Assembly (NCBI GenBank): GCA_964484205.1
Contig: CAZAEZ010000013.1
Coordinates: 1-64,000 of the forward strand
Reading direction: 5' to 3'
DNA length: 64,000 nucleotides
Origin: M3007 sp964484205
GTDB lineage: Bacteria > Bacteroidota > Bacteroidia > Chitinophagales > Saprospiraceae
The notes under the pieces were generated by a model, which saw only the letters and a program-made list of their open reading frames with translations, did no database searches and was not told where the DNA came from. Position 1 is the stretch's first letter, and each line of letters opens with the position of its first letter. Shown piece after piece: positions 9,801 through 17,779 of this stretch. Position numbers and translations under genes: made by a program.

Positions 9801-10757
9801 ACGACCGGACAGGTTGCTGCGCAACCGAATGGCGGCACACCGGCCTACGCGGTGGTGTGGAGTACCGGTGTGCCGGGGCAGGTACTCGACTCCGTGCCTT
9901 CAGGTCGGTATGTTGCGACACTCACCGATGCCGGCGGTTGTGTGTTGATCGACTCGGCTTTTGTTGGGCAGCCTGCGCCTTATGAACCGGTGTTTACCGT
10001 GCTGGACTTGCCTTGCTTCGACCGTGCCAACGGCAGCCTGTCGGTGGCCGGTTTTCCTGACGGTACGCGCTTTGGCCTCAATCGCCCGCCGTTTCAGGAC
10101 ATCTCGGTTTTTGACGGTGTGGGTGGCGGCATGCAGTTGCTTCAGGTGGAAGATTCGCTGGGTTGCCGGTTTGAATTTGCGTTTGACATGCCCGCGTACC
10201 CGGAATATTTGGGCGAAGCCCTGGCCGACACGGTGATGCATATTGGCGACAGTGCCTGGCTGCGGGTGGTATTGCCGCAGGGTTTTCCGGCCGGCGCCAT
10301 TCAGCATGTGTGGCTGAACCCCATAGCGCCCTTGTCGGCTTGCGATACCTGCGCTTCCCTGTGGGTCCGTCCCGAACAAACGGCGGCCTACACGGTGCAG
10401 TTCAGTACGGGGTCGGGTTGTTTGTCGGAGAGCCGGGTGGTGGTGCAAATTGTGCAGGACAGCGTGTACGCGCCGAATGTCATTTACGAAGGCGCTTTGC
10501 GAGACGAAAATCGTTTTTTCACCTTGTATGCCCGTGAAGGGGCGGTCCGGGAAATTCGGGTGTTGCGGATTTTCGACCGTTGGGGCACGCTGGTGTTTGA
10601 GCGGTCCGGGTTTTTGCCCAATGATCACGTTCAGGGATGGGATGGCCGTTTCCGGTCGGCGGATGTATTGCCCGGGGTGTTTGTCTGGTACGCCGAAGTG
10701 GCGTTTGCCGGGGGGCGTGTTTTGCAGCTGAAAGGCGATTTGACGGTTGTGCGGTGA
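3843..10757 (+). CDS. giant T9SS-secreted adhesin with SprB repeats and type B sorting domain
   Basis: A 2,304-residue exported protein. The ATG at 3843 gives a signal peptide with hydrophobic core AAAVAAIIVAF and cleavage near LQAAA-NYT; an upstream in-frame start at 3732 would bury it. The N-terminal two thirds carry repeated beta-rich DUF11/CARDB-like units. From about 8630 to 10200 I count seven SprB-type repeats, each with a conserved C-F-G-x-x-D/S-G-x start, a GG-x-x-P-Y/F middle, LPAG-Y and a D-x-x-GC end. The last ~90 residues form the CHU_C type B sorting domain (IFDRWGTLVFERSG, then WDGRF, VFVWYAEV). SprB is the mobile gliding adhesin of Flavobacterium, so this is likely a cell-surface adhesin exported by the type IX system. 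Confidence 0.88.
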   Translation: MVLKPACLFQQAAAVAAIIVAFSLQAAANYTVSTTIPTDISACQDTVFAITLTNAGPTAQAAGTLQYCLPEGLSYAGITGLNPSDLSDPRCPVFTLPALAANASIAFQLRVRAGCADTDRGDLRDTLRIVSGGVPQPLLLSSAYNIRVPVITLLPGQNWNYAGAIGEQFTRTFVLRNEGFGAVFYLFLIDSFQTAGLELVQTTGLFHGDTLVLDSGDFGPKGFLGYLDSVVVTQTFRITDCNSQTMIVSYGWACPDSTVCVLPRFEQYQISGANSPTPVLVATVNNAFQTPRPCEFELLEIRVENTGNAAALSIDWLQGLLLDAASTADGSIKFDCFPVYNFRVAGIPLADLSGGNTGLPYRLSLAGILSDPDGPGGLSDEDGDGQFDDLAPGSSTLLQCLVELDPDCKPCNGLQDMLFLASQLQYSSACGAALTANLAPNVPLELSFIQNIFDEEHPFILDAGTTYDFHYELDASFTGLRNVCPNDSIILKFTLPEVLELPAGFQPTFDSLPVPFWVENDSLVYLLLPEVLGVIDLPVVPLCPPDIDDSAVCSPPYEPRTYALPADLYWVCGNGCEKEFQLVCLSGLQFTIDCPRPDDTTQQHGVFADTIWVERLSLGYVDNALSAQVDPATAGLQRDIGIPYDTVLIHAEARFEGMAGDIFDSTQIQLYYWNGVLPYFLPLSAALTVEDAETGAAIVCPDIVLDYVFLNGYHIWQTDLQTFFQPGGCLAASGIRFTPGDRLQLDVFARLTEDWPFREVEEVKDLRVRFPYIYHGDSLMCATKNGFFEGINPDFDYAIDLSFPDTVCQNLQVRIDFVQGRSGRIDTDLFPNEIRPLYVYDSLWVLLQPGYAYQPGSAVWAYEAGDGANAVPAPMQLPLADPAAVVLPGGEPALLFLRPAQLPVTDYYTGRAQAALRFAAQALCPPDTTKLPVIIAGHRLLATLDSVNVQIMPLSVGSPDFNELIVTTFSSLSSSREPTWLVEYCNPGPSFSIETPLLWVEMPPGLQLLTAVDITDPAAPQPLPFTAVDSAHVAVEGLFLGQNACRTIELKTAILDCVTGVVLVQPGIQCDSTQPRCLYGAPLELLFSPKISLAQINVSSSPDTAVDLCAPIDYALRIVNVGDGLMYDLEVALQLPPAGQTLVPGSASIEYNGQQVPLPDPAPGPNGLTWVLNLAQLPFGIEALPGVLFVQSNTLEIHFQLETNCDYIDGTRFLYSCSWRDACGGPKNTSLFVAPPLLIKGAPTTTNTYQIDVAVDNPASFCAENTVRVRIVNPGDLGPTAANEQVRFVLPASFSYVPGSLTGMHNAPVGPPVLLPFGDVTFLSVGLPAGIVAGDSVVFSFKIVNNTATAACQLDFEFGVQMTQTANIACANASCAIDFVLLEETFSTVLQKPSFTLSGLTGLSLPLDAGLESWQLDFQLENSSGIAGGGSLQVEVRLDENQNAQLDAADPLLQTLDVNVEGLQSGGSLPVGLNVDVLTTSGCSGIWVALVDTLCSCTRDSMFIPFVRLGNAGADQIICAGAAVALGFPGLDNALYDWIPASPYLSSATVPDPVYQYTGAFGASLQFAETLVLKTTRSQGCVSFDTIQVTTRKVELELFPTPVLCHGDSTGSVLAAVQGAADTVQFVWSTDGGQTALLDSLPAGNYALTVSDFYGCTDTAAVVVTEPPALNVDLNTTDFNGYDISCAGASDGSLTAVPSGGSGGYQFAWSPGGTGPELTALPAGTYTLTLTDANGCFLVAEAQLLEPDTLHLALSVTDEICLDAANGAIAVQVQGGVAPYTSAGLPVSASFDLSMLAAGPYTVEVTDANGCVAVADTSLATLFSTFTVSTDSVTCFGAADGYAEIAGMGYPPFGFNWSSGNTSAAFNGPAGMYACTITDALGCTYVLEAVIEEPALLLPVAGVEPVGCFGDSTGQISLSASGGVLPYTFLQNGLPVGPVLNGLPAGLYLFSVVDGNGCTAALDVPLDEPPPLAMNLAVTDARCFESTTGQVAAQPNGGTPAYAVVWSTGVPGQVLDSVPSGRYVATLTDAGGCVLIDSAFVGQPAPYEPVFTVLDLPCFDRANGSLSVAGFPDGTRFGLNRPPFQDISVFDGVGGGMQLLQVEDSLGCRFEFAFDMPAYPEYLGEALADTVMHIGDSAWLRVVLPQGFPAGAIQHVWLNPIAPLSACDTCASLWVRPEQTAAYTVQFSTGSGCLSESRVVVQIVQDSVYAPNVIYEGALRDENRFFTLYAREGAVREIRVLRIFDRWGTLVFERSGFLPNDHVQGWDGRFRSADVLPGVFVWYAEVAFAGGRVLQLKGDLTVVR

Positions 10758-10815
10758 CGCTGAAAAAATTGGTTCAATTTTAGCAGGTATACCGGCGAAT
10801 CAACCCGCCTATATC

Positions 10816-13800
10816 ATGAGCCGATTTTTTACACTCCTGTTGTTTTGGAGTGCCCTGGTTTGCGCTGTGTCCGACCCGGAACCTGCCTGCGCCAACCCGG
10901 TGTGTTTTCCCGATACCCCTGCCGGTTTTTTATCCGACAGCATTCCGCCGGTGATCACCTGCCCGCCCAGCGATACGTTTCAGCTGGCTTCGGGGCTTTG
11001 CGACTCGGTGTACACCTATACGGTTACCGCTTTTGACAGCCTGATGGAATTGACGCCGACCCAGCTCTCGGGTCTGGCATCGGGGGAGGCTTTCCCGATC
11101 GGCACGACCGTCAACAATTTTCTGGTTGCGGATTCCGTCGGGAATACGGCGATCTGTTCTTTTTCGGTGGTGGTGCAGCCTGCGCCCTCGGCGCTGAGTT
11201 GCCGTACCGACACGTTTACGCTGTACCTGGGCGCCGATTGCATGGTTGCCCTCGATGTGGCTACGGCGCTGGATACGCCTTACGCTTGCGTGCAGGACTA
11301 TATTTTGGAATTTGATACCCAGGCGCCCGTTGGCAACGGTCCCTGGGCGCCGGCAGTTTTCGGCGATGGTCAGCGCGGCACGATCCAGGGATTCCGGGTG
11401 ACCGATGCGGTTTCCGGCATGGGCTGTTTTGGTTTTGTAAAAATCCTGGACACCGTGCCGCCTGCGCTGGAATGCCCGGAAATAAACATTCCCTGTGCGG
11501 TGCCTACGGCGCATCTGACGCCGGAATTTTTGACCGACAGCCTGGGAATTGCGGCCGGTAAACCGGTGCTTGTTGAAAATTGCATGGGCGCAATTTCGTT
11601 CGGGCATGTGGATGTGAACATGGATGTGCCTTGCGATTCGCCCGGCAATGTGACCAATGTGATTACCCGCTTCTGGACCGTTTTGGATGCCTCCAATAAC
11701 GTAGGCACCTGTGTGCAGCGGATCAACCGCGTGCGCTCGATCGACGATGCCTTGTTTCCCGCCGATACCATCATTTCCTGTGCCTTGGATACCCTTCCGG
11801 CCACCACGGGGGAGCCTTACGTCCAACTGGGCAATTACCAATACAACCTGCTCTCCGCGCCGTTTTGTGAAATAGCGGCAACGTATACCGACTCCGTCGA
11901 AATGCTGTGTGGCGGCAGCCGGCGCTTGTTTCGCAAATGGTCGGTGCGCGACGGGTGCTTGCCCGATTCGATGCAAAATGCCGTCACGGGTATGCAGCTG
12001 ATTGAGGTTCGCGACGACCAGCAGCCTACCGTGCATTGTCCGGCCGATACGGTGGTGCAGTACCTGTTTGACGCCTGTCTGGACACAATTGACCTGCCCG
12101 ATCTGATCGTTTCGGATGCCTGCTCCTACGTGCTGTCGGTGGAGGCGACCTGGGCAGTCGACGGCCTGGCGGATACCCTCCAGGCTACCCTGGGCAATAT
12201 TTCAGGCGGCTCGCTGCAACTGGCGTTTTTCGGTCTGGCGCCCGGTTTTCCGGTTGGAAGTACGGCGATCCAATTTGTAGCCACGGATGCCTGCGGGAAC
12301 ACGTCTTCCTGTGAAATGCAGTTGATCGTGTGGGACAGCCTTCCGCCTGCTGCCGTTTGCGATTCCATGCAGCATGTGTTTTTGGATGCGCTCGGGCATG
12401 CCGGCATTGCGGCGCCGGACGTTGACAACGGATCGGCAGATGCTTGTTCCGGCGACGTGTTTTTCAAAATAAAACGGCTGGAGGCGGGTGCTTGCGACAG
12501 TTTGGGCAATGCCTTTGACGATGGGTTGAACTTTTGTTGTCCCGACCTGGACGATTCCGTGCAGGTGATCCTGCGGGTATACGACGTGCCGGTGCCGGCC
12601 GGCCCTGTTTCGGACAACCTGGCTGCGGGACAGTTCAGCGATTGCGTGCTGCCGGTTGTGGTGTTGGATTCCATGCCGCCACAGTGTCAGGCGCCACCCG
12701 ATACCGTCGTTTTGTGTGAAAACTTTGACATCAACCAATTGGATTTCGGTGCGCCGGTATTTTCCTGCCGGGTTGATTCCTATGGTTTGGACGTGGATAT
12801 TGATCAGTTTGACACGTATTGCAAACAAGGAGTGGTCACGCGCACCTTTCAGGTATTTGATGCCGGCGGGCAAAGTAGCCAGTGCACCCAAACGGTCACG
12901 GTGTCGAACCAGCAGCATTATTTTATTCGTTTCCCCGACGATTTATTTGTCACCATGTGCGACACGACGGGGTACTACGGCGAGCCGGCGTTTTTTGGGA
13001 TTGATTGTGAAAAAATGGAGGTGAAGCATACCGACAGTGTGTTTACCGCAGTGTCCGATGCCTGTTTCAAAATAGAACGGACCTGGATTATAAAAAACAA
13101 CTGCCACTACGACACCAGCCAGGCCCTGGTGCTGGTGCCCAATCCCGAGCCCAATAGCTTGTCGGTGCACCCGGACAACCTGCCGGGGCCGGTGGTTTCG
13201 GAGGCGGGAACGGCGGGAACATGGGCGCCGACACGTATAAAGATCAATGCGTCTAATCCGGATTCTACGGACTACAGCATATTTTGGGCTGCCGATGTCA
13301 ACGGTTACCAGTACAAGCAGGTGATTAAAGTTGTGGATATCGAACAACCACAATTTGTGGCCTGCCCGGCTGCAACCTCGGTTTTTGTAGACTCCACTAT
13401 CAATGATTTTTTCCTTTGGAATGCCAATTACACGACCGTGCCCGACAACCCGAACCAGGACTTGTGCGAAGGCGCCGTGGACCTGCGCGTGACCATAACC
13501 GACGCCTGCTTCGGCTCGAACCTGGGGGTGGACTACGTGTTGAGCCTGGATATCGACGGGGATGATATTCAGGAAACCGAGGTGCGCAGCAATGATTTGC
13601 CGACCGCCGGGAGCGTGCAGTTTGACAACATCAACAACCCGGCCTTCCCGATCGGCCTTTCCAGGCAGTACGATCACCGGCCGGTGGTGCCGAATGAAAA
13701 ATACCAGTTTGCGCTGCAAACCGTTTCGATCAGCGGCCGGTACCGCACGGTTCGGCTGGCCTGGCACTCCGCTGCCGCACCGGCGGCCTACACCTTGCCC

Positions 13801-15138
13801 CAATTGCCATTGGGCAACCATTCGATCCGTTGGACGATTTACGACGGTTGCGGCAATGAAAATGAATGTGTATTAAATTTCCGGGTGGAAGACCCCGACG
13901 GCACCTGTACGCCGGCCGAGGTGTTCATCGGCGGCGTCATCGAAACGGAAGACGGCGAACCGGTTGCCAATACTGCGATTCAACTCGAAGGGACACACCC
14001 AAGCTTATCCACGTTTAACCTGTTTGCCCTGACCGACCCGCAGGGGACGTTCAGCCTGAGCGTGCCTACCGGTTCGTCGTACACGGTCACGCCATTCCGC
14101 GACGACAGCCCGCTCAACGGCGTGTCGACATTTGACCTGTTGCTGATCAACAAACACGTGCTGGGACTGGCGGCGCTGGGTTCGCCGTACAAACTAATTG
14201 CTGCCGACGCCAACAAATCCAACAGCGTGACCACGTTCGACATTGTCGAGCTGCGCAAACTCATACTCGGGCTTTACCTGCAACTTCCGAGCAACGGCGC
14301 CTGGCGCTTCGTGCCGGTCGGACATACATTTTCCGATCCGAACAATCCGTTCATGGGTGGTTTTCCGGAATTCCAAACCCAGGTCAACCTGCAACAAAAC
14401 AACCTCCCGATGCACGATTTTATCGCGATGAAAGTCGGCGATGTCAACGGCAATGCCGCCACCGATCTGGCCAATGTTGTCATTGAGGACCGGACCGGCC
14501 CAAGCTTGTTTTTTGATTCCGAAGATCAGCTGCTAACGCCGGGCGCCGTGGTGGCGGTGCGCCTGCGGGCGGCGGAAGCCATTTCCGGGTTTCAGTTTAC
14601 GCTGAACTACCCGGGATTGGAACTTGTCGACCTGGAACCGGGCGCCGGGCTGGCTGCTGAAAACTTTGCCGTTTTTAACCGGGAAAACACGCTGACCGCC
14701 AGCTGGAACGGCGCGGGCCGGCCGGAATTTACCCTGCACTTCCGGGTGTTCGAAGCGGGGCGGTTGCGCGAACGGCTCCAACTTTCCAACCGCATTGCGC
14801 GCAGCGAAGCCTATTCGGAGACGCTTGAGATCCGGCCTGTTGCCCTGCGTTTTGGCGACGCCGAAGTGACCCGGGCGGGATTTGAATTGTATCAAAACCG
14901 GCCCAACCCGTTCAACGGCGCCACCTCGATTGGTTTTTATTTGCCGGAGGCAAAAACGGCCACGCTGCGGGTGTGGGATGCGCAGGGGCGTTTGCTGCTG
15001 ACGCAAACGGCGGCTTATCCGGCAGGTACGCAAACGATTGAACTGGAAAACAGCGTGCTGGGCGCAAGCCCGGGGCTGTTGTATTATGAATTGAAAACGG
15101 ATACGGAGCGGGCTGTGCAGAAGATGGTGGTGTATTAA
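10816..15138 (+). CDS. T9SS-secreted HYR/dockerin-like protein with type A sorting domain
   Basis: A 1,440-residue secreted protein starting at the ATG at 10816 (signal peptide core FFTLLLFWSALVCAV). Several HYR-like beta domains are visible (PPVITCPPSDT..., SVGNTAICSFSV; TVHCPADTVVQ..., DACGNTSSCEMQLIV). Near residues 1030-1110 there is a carboxypeptidase-regulatory-like fold (GGVIETEDGEPVANTAIQL). It is followed by a dockerin-like duplicated segment (NGVSTFDLLLINKHVLG and NSVTTFDIVELRKLILG), a cohesin-like segment, and a type A sorting domain (ELYQNRPNPFNGATSIGF ... VQKMVVY). It lies just downstream of the type B cargo in the same direction. Its stop codon overlaps the convergent pbpC stop by three bases. 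Confidence 0.85.
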   Translation: MSRFFTLLLFWSALVCAVSDPEPACANPVCFPDTPAGFLSDSIPPVITCPPSDTFQLASGLCDSVYTYTVTAFDSLMELTPTQLSGLASGEAFPIGTTVNNFLVADSVGNTAICSFSVVVQPAPSALSCRTDTFTLYLGADCMVALDVATALDTPYACVQDYILEFDTQAPVGNGPWAPAVFGDGQRGTIQGFRVTDAVSGMGCFGFVKILDTVPPALECPEINIPCAVPTAHLTPEFLTDSLGIAAGKPVLVENCMGAISFGHVDVNMDVPCDSPGNVTNVITRFWTVLDASNNVGTCVQRINRVRSIDDALFPADTIISCALDTLPATTGEPYVQLGNYQYNLLSAPFCEIAATYTDSVEMLCGGSRRLFRKWSVRDGCLPDSMQNAVTGMQLIEVRDDQQPTVHCPADTVVQYLFDACLDTIDLPDLIVSDACSYVLSVEATWAVDGLADTLQATLGNISGGSLQLAFFGLAPGFPVGSTAIQFVATDACGNTSSCEMQLIVWDSLPPAAVCDSMQHVFLDALGHAGIAAPDVDNGSADACSGDVFFKIKRLEAGACDSLGNAFDDGLNFCCPDLDDSVQVILRVYDVPVPAGPVSDNLAAGQFSDCVLPVVVLDSMPPQCQAPPDTVVLCENFDINQLDFGAPVFSCRVDSYGLDVDIDQFDTYCKQGVVTRTFQVFDAGGQSSQCTQTVTVSNQQHYFIRFPDDLFVTMCDTTGYYGEPAFFGIDCEKMEVKHTDSVFTAVSDACFKIERTWIIKNNCHYDTSQALVLVPNPEPNSLSVHPDNLPGPVVSEAGTAGTWAPTRIKINASNPDSTDYSIFWAADVNGYQYKQVIKVVDIEQPQFVACPAATSVFVDSTINDFFLWNANYTTVPDNPNQDLCEGAVDLRVTITDACFGSNLGVDYVLSLDIDGDDIQETEVRSNDLPTAGSVQFDNINNPAFPIGLSRQYDHRPVVPNEKYQFALQTVSISGRYRTVRLAWHSAAAPAAYTLPQLPLGNHSIRWTIYDGCGNENECVLNFRVEDPDGTCTPAEVFIGGVIETEDGEPVANTAIQLEGTHPSLSTFNLFALTDPQGTFSLSVPTGSSYTVTPFRDDSPLNGVSTFDLLLINKHVLGLAALGSPYKLIAADANKSNSVTTFDIVELRKLILGLYLQLPSNGAWRFVPVGHTFSDPNNPFMGGFPEFQTQVNLQQNNLPMHDFIAMKVGDVNGNAATDLANVVIEDRTGPSLFFDSEDQLLTPGAVVAVRLRAAEAISGFQFTLNYPGLELVDLEPGAGLAAENFAVFNRENTLTASWNGAGRPEFTLHFRVFEAGRLRERLQLSNRIARSEAYSETLEIRPVALRFGDAEVTRAGFELYQNRPNPFNGATSIGFYLPEAKTATLRVWDAQGRLLLTQTAAYPAGTQTIELENSVLGASPGLLYYELKTDTERAVQKMVVY

Positions 15139-17534
15139 CCACCTTTGCCGATGATCTCAAAATTTTGTTCCACCCGGTTGCCCTGCGCATCCACGAGGGT
15201 GAGCCGGTGTTTGCCGACGGCGGGTTGCAGGGCCATTTGGTGAAACATTTTGGTGCTGCCCAGGAATACGCCGTCGAGGTGCCAGAATATTTCCGTTTCC
15301 GGAATGCGGTGTGCCACCTGAAAAACCGTGCTGCTGCGTTTGCCGTCGAGGTCGATGGGTACGTAAATCCGGGTGGGGTTGTTCGGGTAGATCAGTTGCA
15401 TGGGCAGCTGTTCCGGGGCCGTTTGCGCGGCCACGCAATCGGGCCGGAAGGGTGGGGGAGGCCGGTAGGTCGGGTTTTTGCGCATGTAGTAAAATTCTTC
15501 CAGCGGCGACAGCACAAACCAGGGGCGGTGGATCATTCGGAAGGGCGCTTCACAGGCGCTGCTCACCTGCCATTGTGCGCTGCTGTCGAGGTGAAGCAGT
15601 TGGTGGTAGGTGCAACGCCCCGCTTTGAGTCCGGCTTTGGGTATCCAACTGGTATCCGCTTCGCAATCGGGGCCAGCCCGAAAGCCGCTTTGCCGGCAAA
15701 CCGGCACCTGCTTCATGTTGTCGTAGGGCGGTTCAAACCAAGCGCCATCGTTGGGCAGTTGATCAAAAATTTCAAACAAAACCGGTGCTGCGAGTTCCAC
15801 GCCGAGCAAACCCGGCCGCCCTTCACCGTCGGCATTTCCCACCCATACCCCGACGGCGTATTGCGGTGTGACACCCGCAGCCCAGGCGTCGCGAAAGCCA
15901 AAACTGGTGCCTGTTTTCCAGGCAATGCGGCGGCTGGTTTCGAACAATTCCCATTCGCCCAGGCTGGTTGGGCGTTCGACCTGTTGCATGGCTTCGAAGG
16001 TGAACCAGATCGCCGAGGGGCTGAGTTGTTTCAGGAGGTCGGCGGCATTTTTTTCGGGGGGGTATTGGGTTGCCTGGTTTAGTTTTTTGGCCATTTGGGC
16101 GTAGATCGAAGTAATGTCGAGCAGGCAGGCTTCGGCGCCGCCGAGGATGAGGGTGAGGCCGTAATGTGCGGGCGGGCGGTGCAGGGTGGTCAGCCCCAGT
16201 TGTCGGAGTTCGAAGTGAAATTTTTCCAGGCCGTATTCCTGTAAAAGCAACACAAAGGGAATATTGAGCGAGCGCACCAGGGCGCGCCGGGCCGGCACGG
16301 CGCCGTCGTAGGTTTCGTAGTAGTTTTCGGGTTTGTACTGGCCGAGTTGGGTGGGTACGTCGTGGAGCAGGCTGTTGGGCAAGATGGTCCCGTTTTCGAG
16401 TGCGAGGGCGTACAAAAACGGCTTGAGAATACTGCCGGTGCTGCGCGGGGCCACGATCACATCGACCTGCTCACCGTGCTCCGCGCCGGCGCCCACCACA
16501 TTGCCCACATAGCAAATTGTGTTTCCGGAGGACACTTCGAGCACTACGGCGGCGAGGTTGTACACCCCGTTGCCACGATAGCGCTCCTGGCGGCGTTGGA
16601 GGATGCCGGTCACCCGTTGCTGGAGTTCCCGGTCGATGGCCGTGGCGAAGCGCGACTCCGAGGGCAGTTTGCGGCCGGTTGCCAGGCGGTCGAGCAAGTG
16701 GGGCGCCAACTGGGGCAGAGGGAGCGGCGCTTCCGGGAGCGGCTCCGATTTGGCCAGGGCACAGGTGGAGGTAGGGATGGTGCCGCGGCGAGCCAGGCGG
16801 TCGAGCAGTTGGTTGCGTTTGTGGAGCAGCGTTGCGCGGTTACGGCCCGGGTGAATGAGTGCGGGGCTGTTGGGCAAAACGGCCAGAGTGGCTGCTTCGG
16901 CCCAGCTGAGCAGGGTGGGGTTTTTGCCAAAATAGCGCCAGGAAGCGGCCTCAAGGCCCACGACATTGCCTCCGAAAGGGGCATTGGCGGCGTAAAGCGC
17001 CAGGATTTCGGTTTTGGAACAGCGCAGTTCGAGGCGGGTTGCCATGAAGGCTTCCACTATTTTTTCCCAAATGGTGCGGGGCGGGTTGTCGCGTGCCATT
17101 CGGATAACCTGCATGGTCAGGGTGCTTCCACCGCTGGCTACCTCCCGTTTTTTCAAATTGAGCCAGCCTGCGCGCACGATGCTGATCGGGTCGACACCGG
17201 GGTGCCACCAAAAGCGCTTGTCTTCAAAGGCTACGACGCATCGGGCATAGTTGTCGGGCACCCGTGCTTGTGCAGGGAAGCGCCACTGGCCGTCGGCAGC
17301 AATGCGGGCGCCAAGCAATTCACCGTGCTGGTCTTCGAGGACAATGGAAACCGGTTTGTCAAATAATGGCCGGGGCAGGCAAAAGAACCAGGTGGCGAGC
17401 AGCGCAACCGTTGTCAGGCTCGTCTTTGGATAGCAGGCAAACCAGTAGCGCAACCGGTCCCAGGCGGCCCCGGCGTATGCCGAAGCGGTGTGTTGAACCT
17501 GTTGAGAAACGGTACGAAAATTCCAAGGTGGCAT
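15135..17534 (-). CDS. pbpC: penicillin-binding protein 1C (peptidoglycan glycosyltransferase/transpeptidase)
   Basis: A 799-residue class A PBP. A single TM helix at about residues 39-55 anchors it in the inner membrane. The GT51 glycosyltransferase domain shows the catalytic glutamate in FEDKRFWWHPGVD (about residue 104), GGSTLTMQ and the GNVVGLEAASWRYFG motif. The transpeptidase domain has SILK (serine about 368) and KTGTS. A C-terminal BiPBP_C-like domain (about residues 690-799) marks the PbpC subfamily. It polymerises and possibly cross-links peptidoglycan on the periplasmic face. The usual alpha-2-macroglobulin partner gene is not adjacent here. An N-terminal extension of about 38 residues before the TM helix is longer than usual, so the true start could be downstream. 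Confidence 0.92.
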   Translation of the reverse strand: MPPWNFRTVSQQVQHTASAYAGAAWDRLRYWFACYPKTSLTTVALLATWFFCLPRPLFDKPVSIVLEDQHGELLGARIAADGQWRFPAQARVPDNYARCVVAFEDKRFWWHPGVDPISIVRAGWLNLKKREVASGGSTLTMQVIRMARDNPPRTIWEKIVEAFMATRLELRCSKTEILALYAANAPFGGNVVGLEAASWRYFGKNPTLLSWAEAATLAVLPNSPALIHPGRNRATLLHKRNQLLDRLARRGTIPTSTCALAKSEPLPEAPLPLPQLAPHLLDRLATGRKLPSESRFATAIDRELQQRVTGILQRRQERYRGNGVYNLAAVVLEVSSGNTICYVGNVVGAGAEHGEQVDVIVAPRSTGSILKPFLYALALENGTILPNSLLHDVPTQLGQYKPENYYETYDGAVPARRALVRSLNIPFVLLLQEYGLEKFHFELRQLGLTTLHRPPAHYGLTLILGGAEACLLDITSIYAQMAKKLNQATQYPPEKNAADLLKQLSPSAIWFTFEAMQQVERPTSLGEWELFETSRRIAWKTGTSFGFRDAWAAGVTPQYAVGVWVGNADGEGRPGLLGVELAAPVLFEIFDQLPNDGAWFEPPYDNMKQVPVCRQSGFRAGPDCEADTSWIPKAGLKAGRCTYHQLLHLDSSAQWQVSSACEAPFRMIHRPWFVLSPLEEFYYMRKNPTYRPPPPFRPDCVAAQTAPEQLPMQLIYPNNPTRIYVPIDLDGKRSSTVFQVAHRIPETEIFWHLDGVFLGSTKMFHQMALQPAVGKHRLTLVDAQGNRVEQNFEIIGKGG

Positions 17535-17552
17535 GCGTTGTTCTGGATTTTT

Positions 17553-17592
17553 GTTGGCGCCTCAGGCAGGAGTAACTGCTGGAGGCGCCAAC
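17553..17592. promoter_or_regulatory. 11-bp perfect inverted repeat in the pbpC-rpoD divergent gap
   Basis: GTTGGCGCCTC (17553-17563) and GAGGCGCCAAC (17582-17592) form a perfect inverted repeat with an 18-bp centre, 18 bp upstream of the pbpC start. It is GC-rich in an otherwise AT-rich 245-bp gap between divergent pbpC and rpoD. It could be an operator or a 5'-UTR hairpin of pbpC. There is no T-tract on either side, so it is not an obvious terminator. Confidence 0.5.
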
Positions 17593-17709
17593 TTCCGGGT
17601 GTTAATTTTTTGCTCGGGCGAACTTTTTTGGCAGTAAAATTGTACCTGCATTAACGAAACGGAAGGCTATACCGGCTTTTTTGTAAAAAGTCAATTTTTT
17701 TCACAAAAA

Positions 17710-17746
17710 TTTTGCAGAAAAATGAGAACCTTTCGTTATAATTTCG
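17710..17746 (+). promoter_or_regulatory. candidate Bacteroidota promoter for rpoD
   Basis: TTTTG at 17710-17714 and TAATTTCG at 17739-17746 resemble the Bacteroidota -33 (TTTG) and -7 (TAnnTTTG) boxes. The spacing of 24 bp is slightly long and the -7 box has one mismatch. The -7 box lies 33 bp before the rpoD ATG. Confidence 0.35.
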
Positions 17747-17779
17747 TTTTAATAGTCATACACTAACAATGCCTTGTCC

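Noticed and set aside
7104..9824. A 906-codon open frame antisense to the giant adhesin gene, and similar long antisense frames at 379-1794 and 5604-7049
   Set aside because: They lie wholly inside well-supported GC-rich genes, have arginine/glutamine-rich low-quality sequence and no domain; they are codon-bias shadows.
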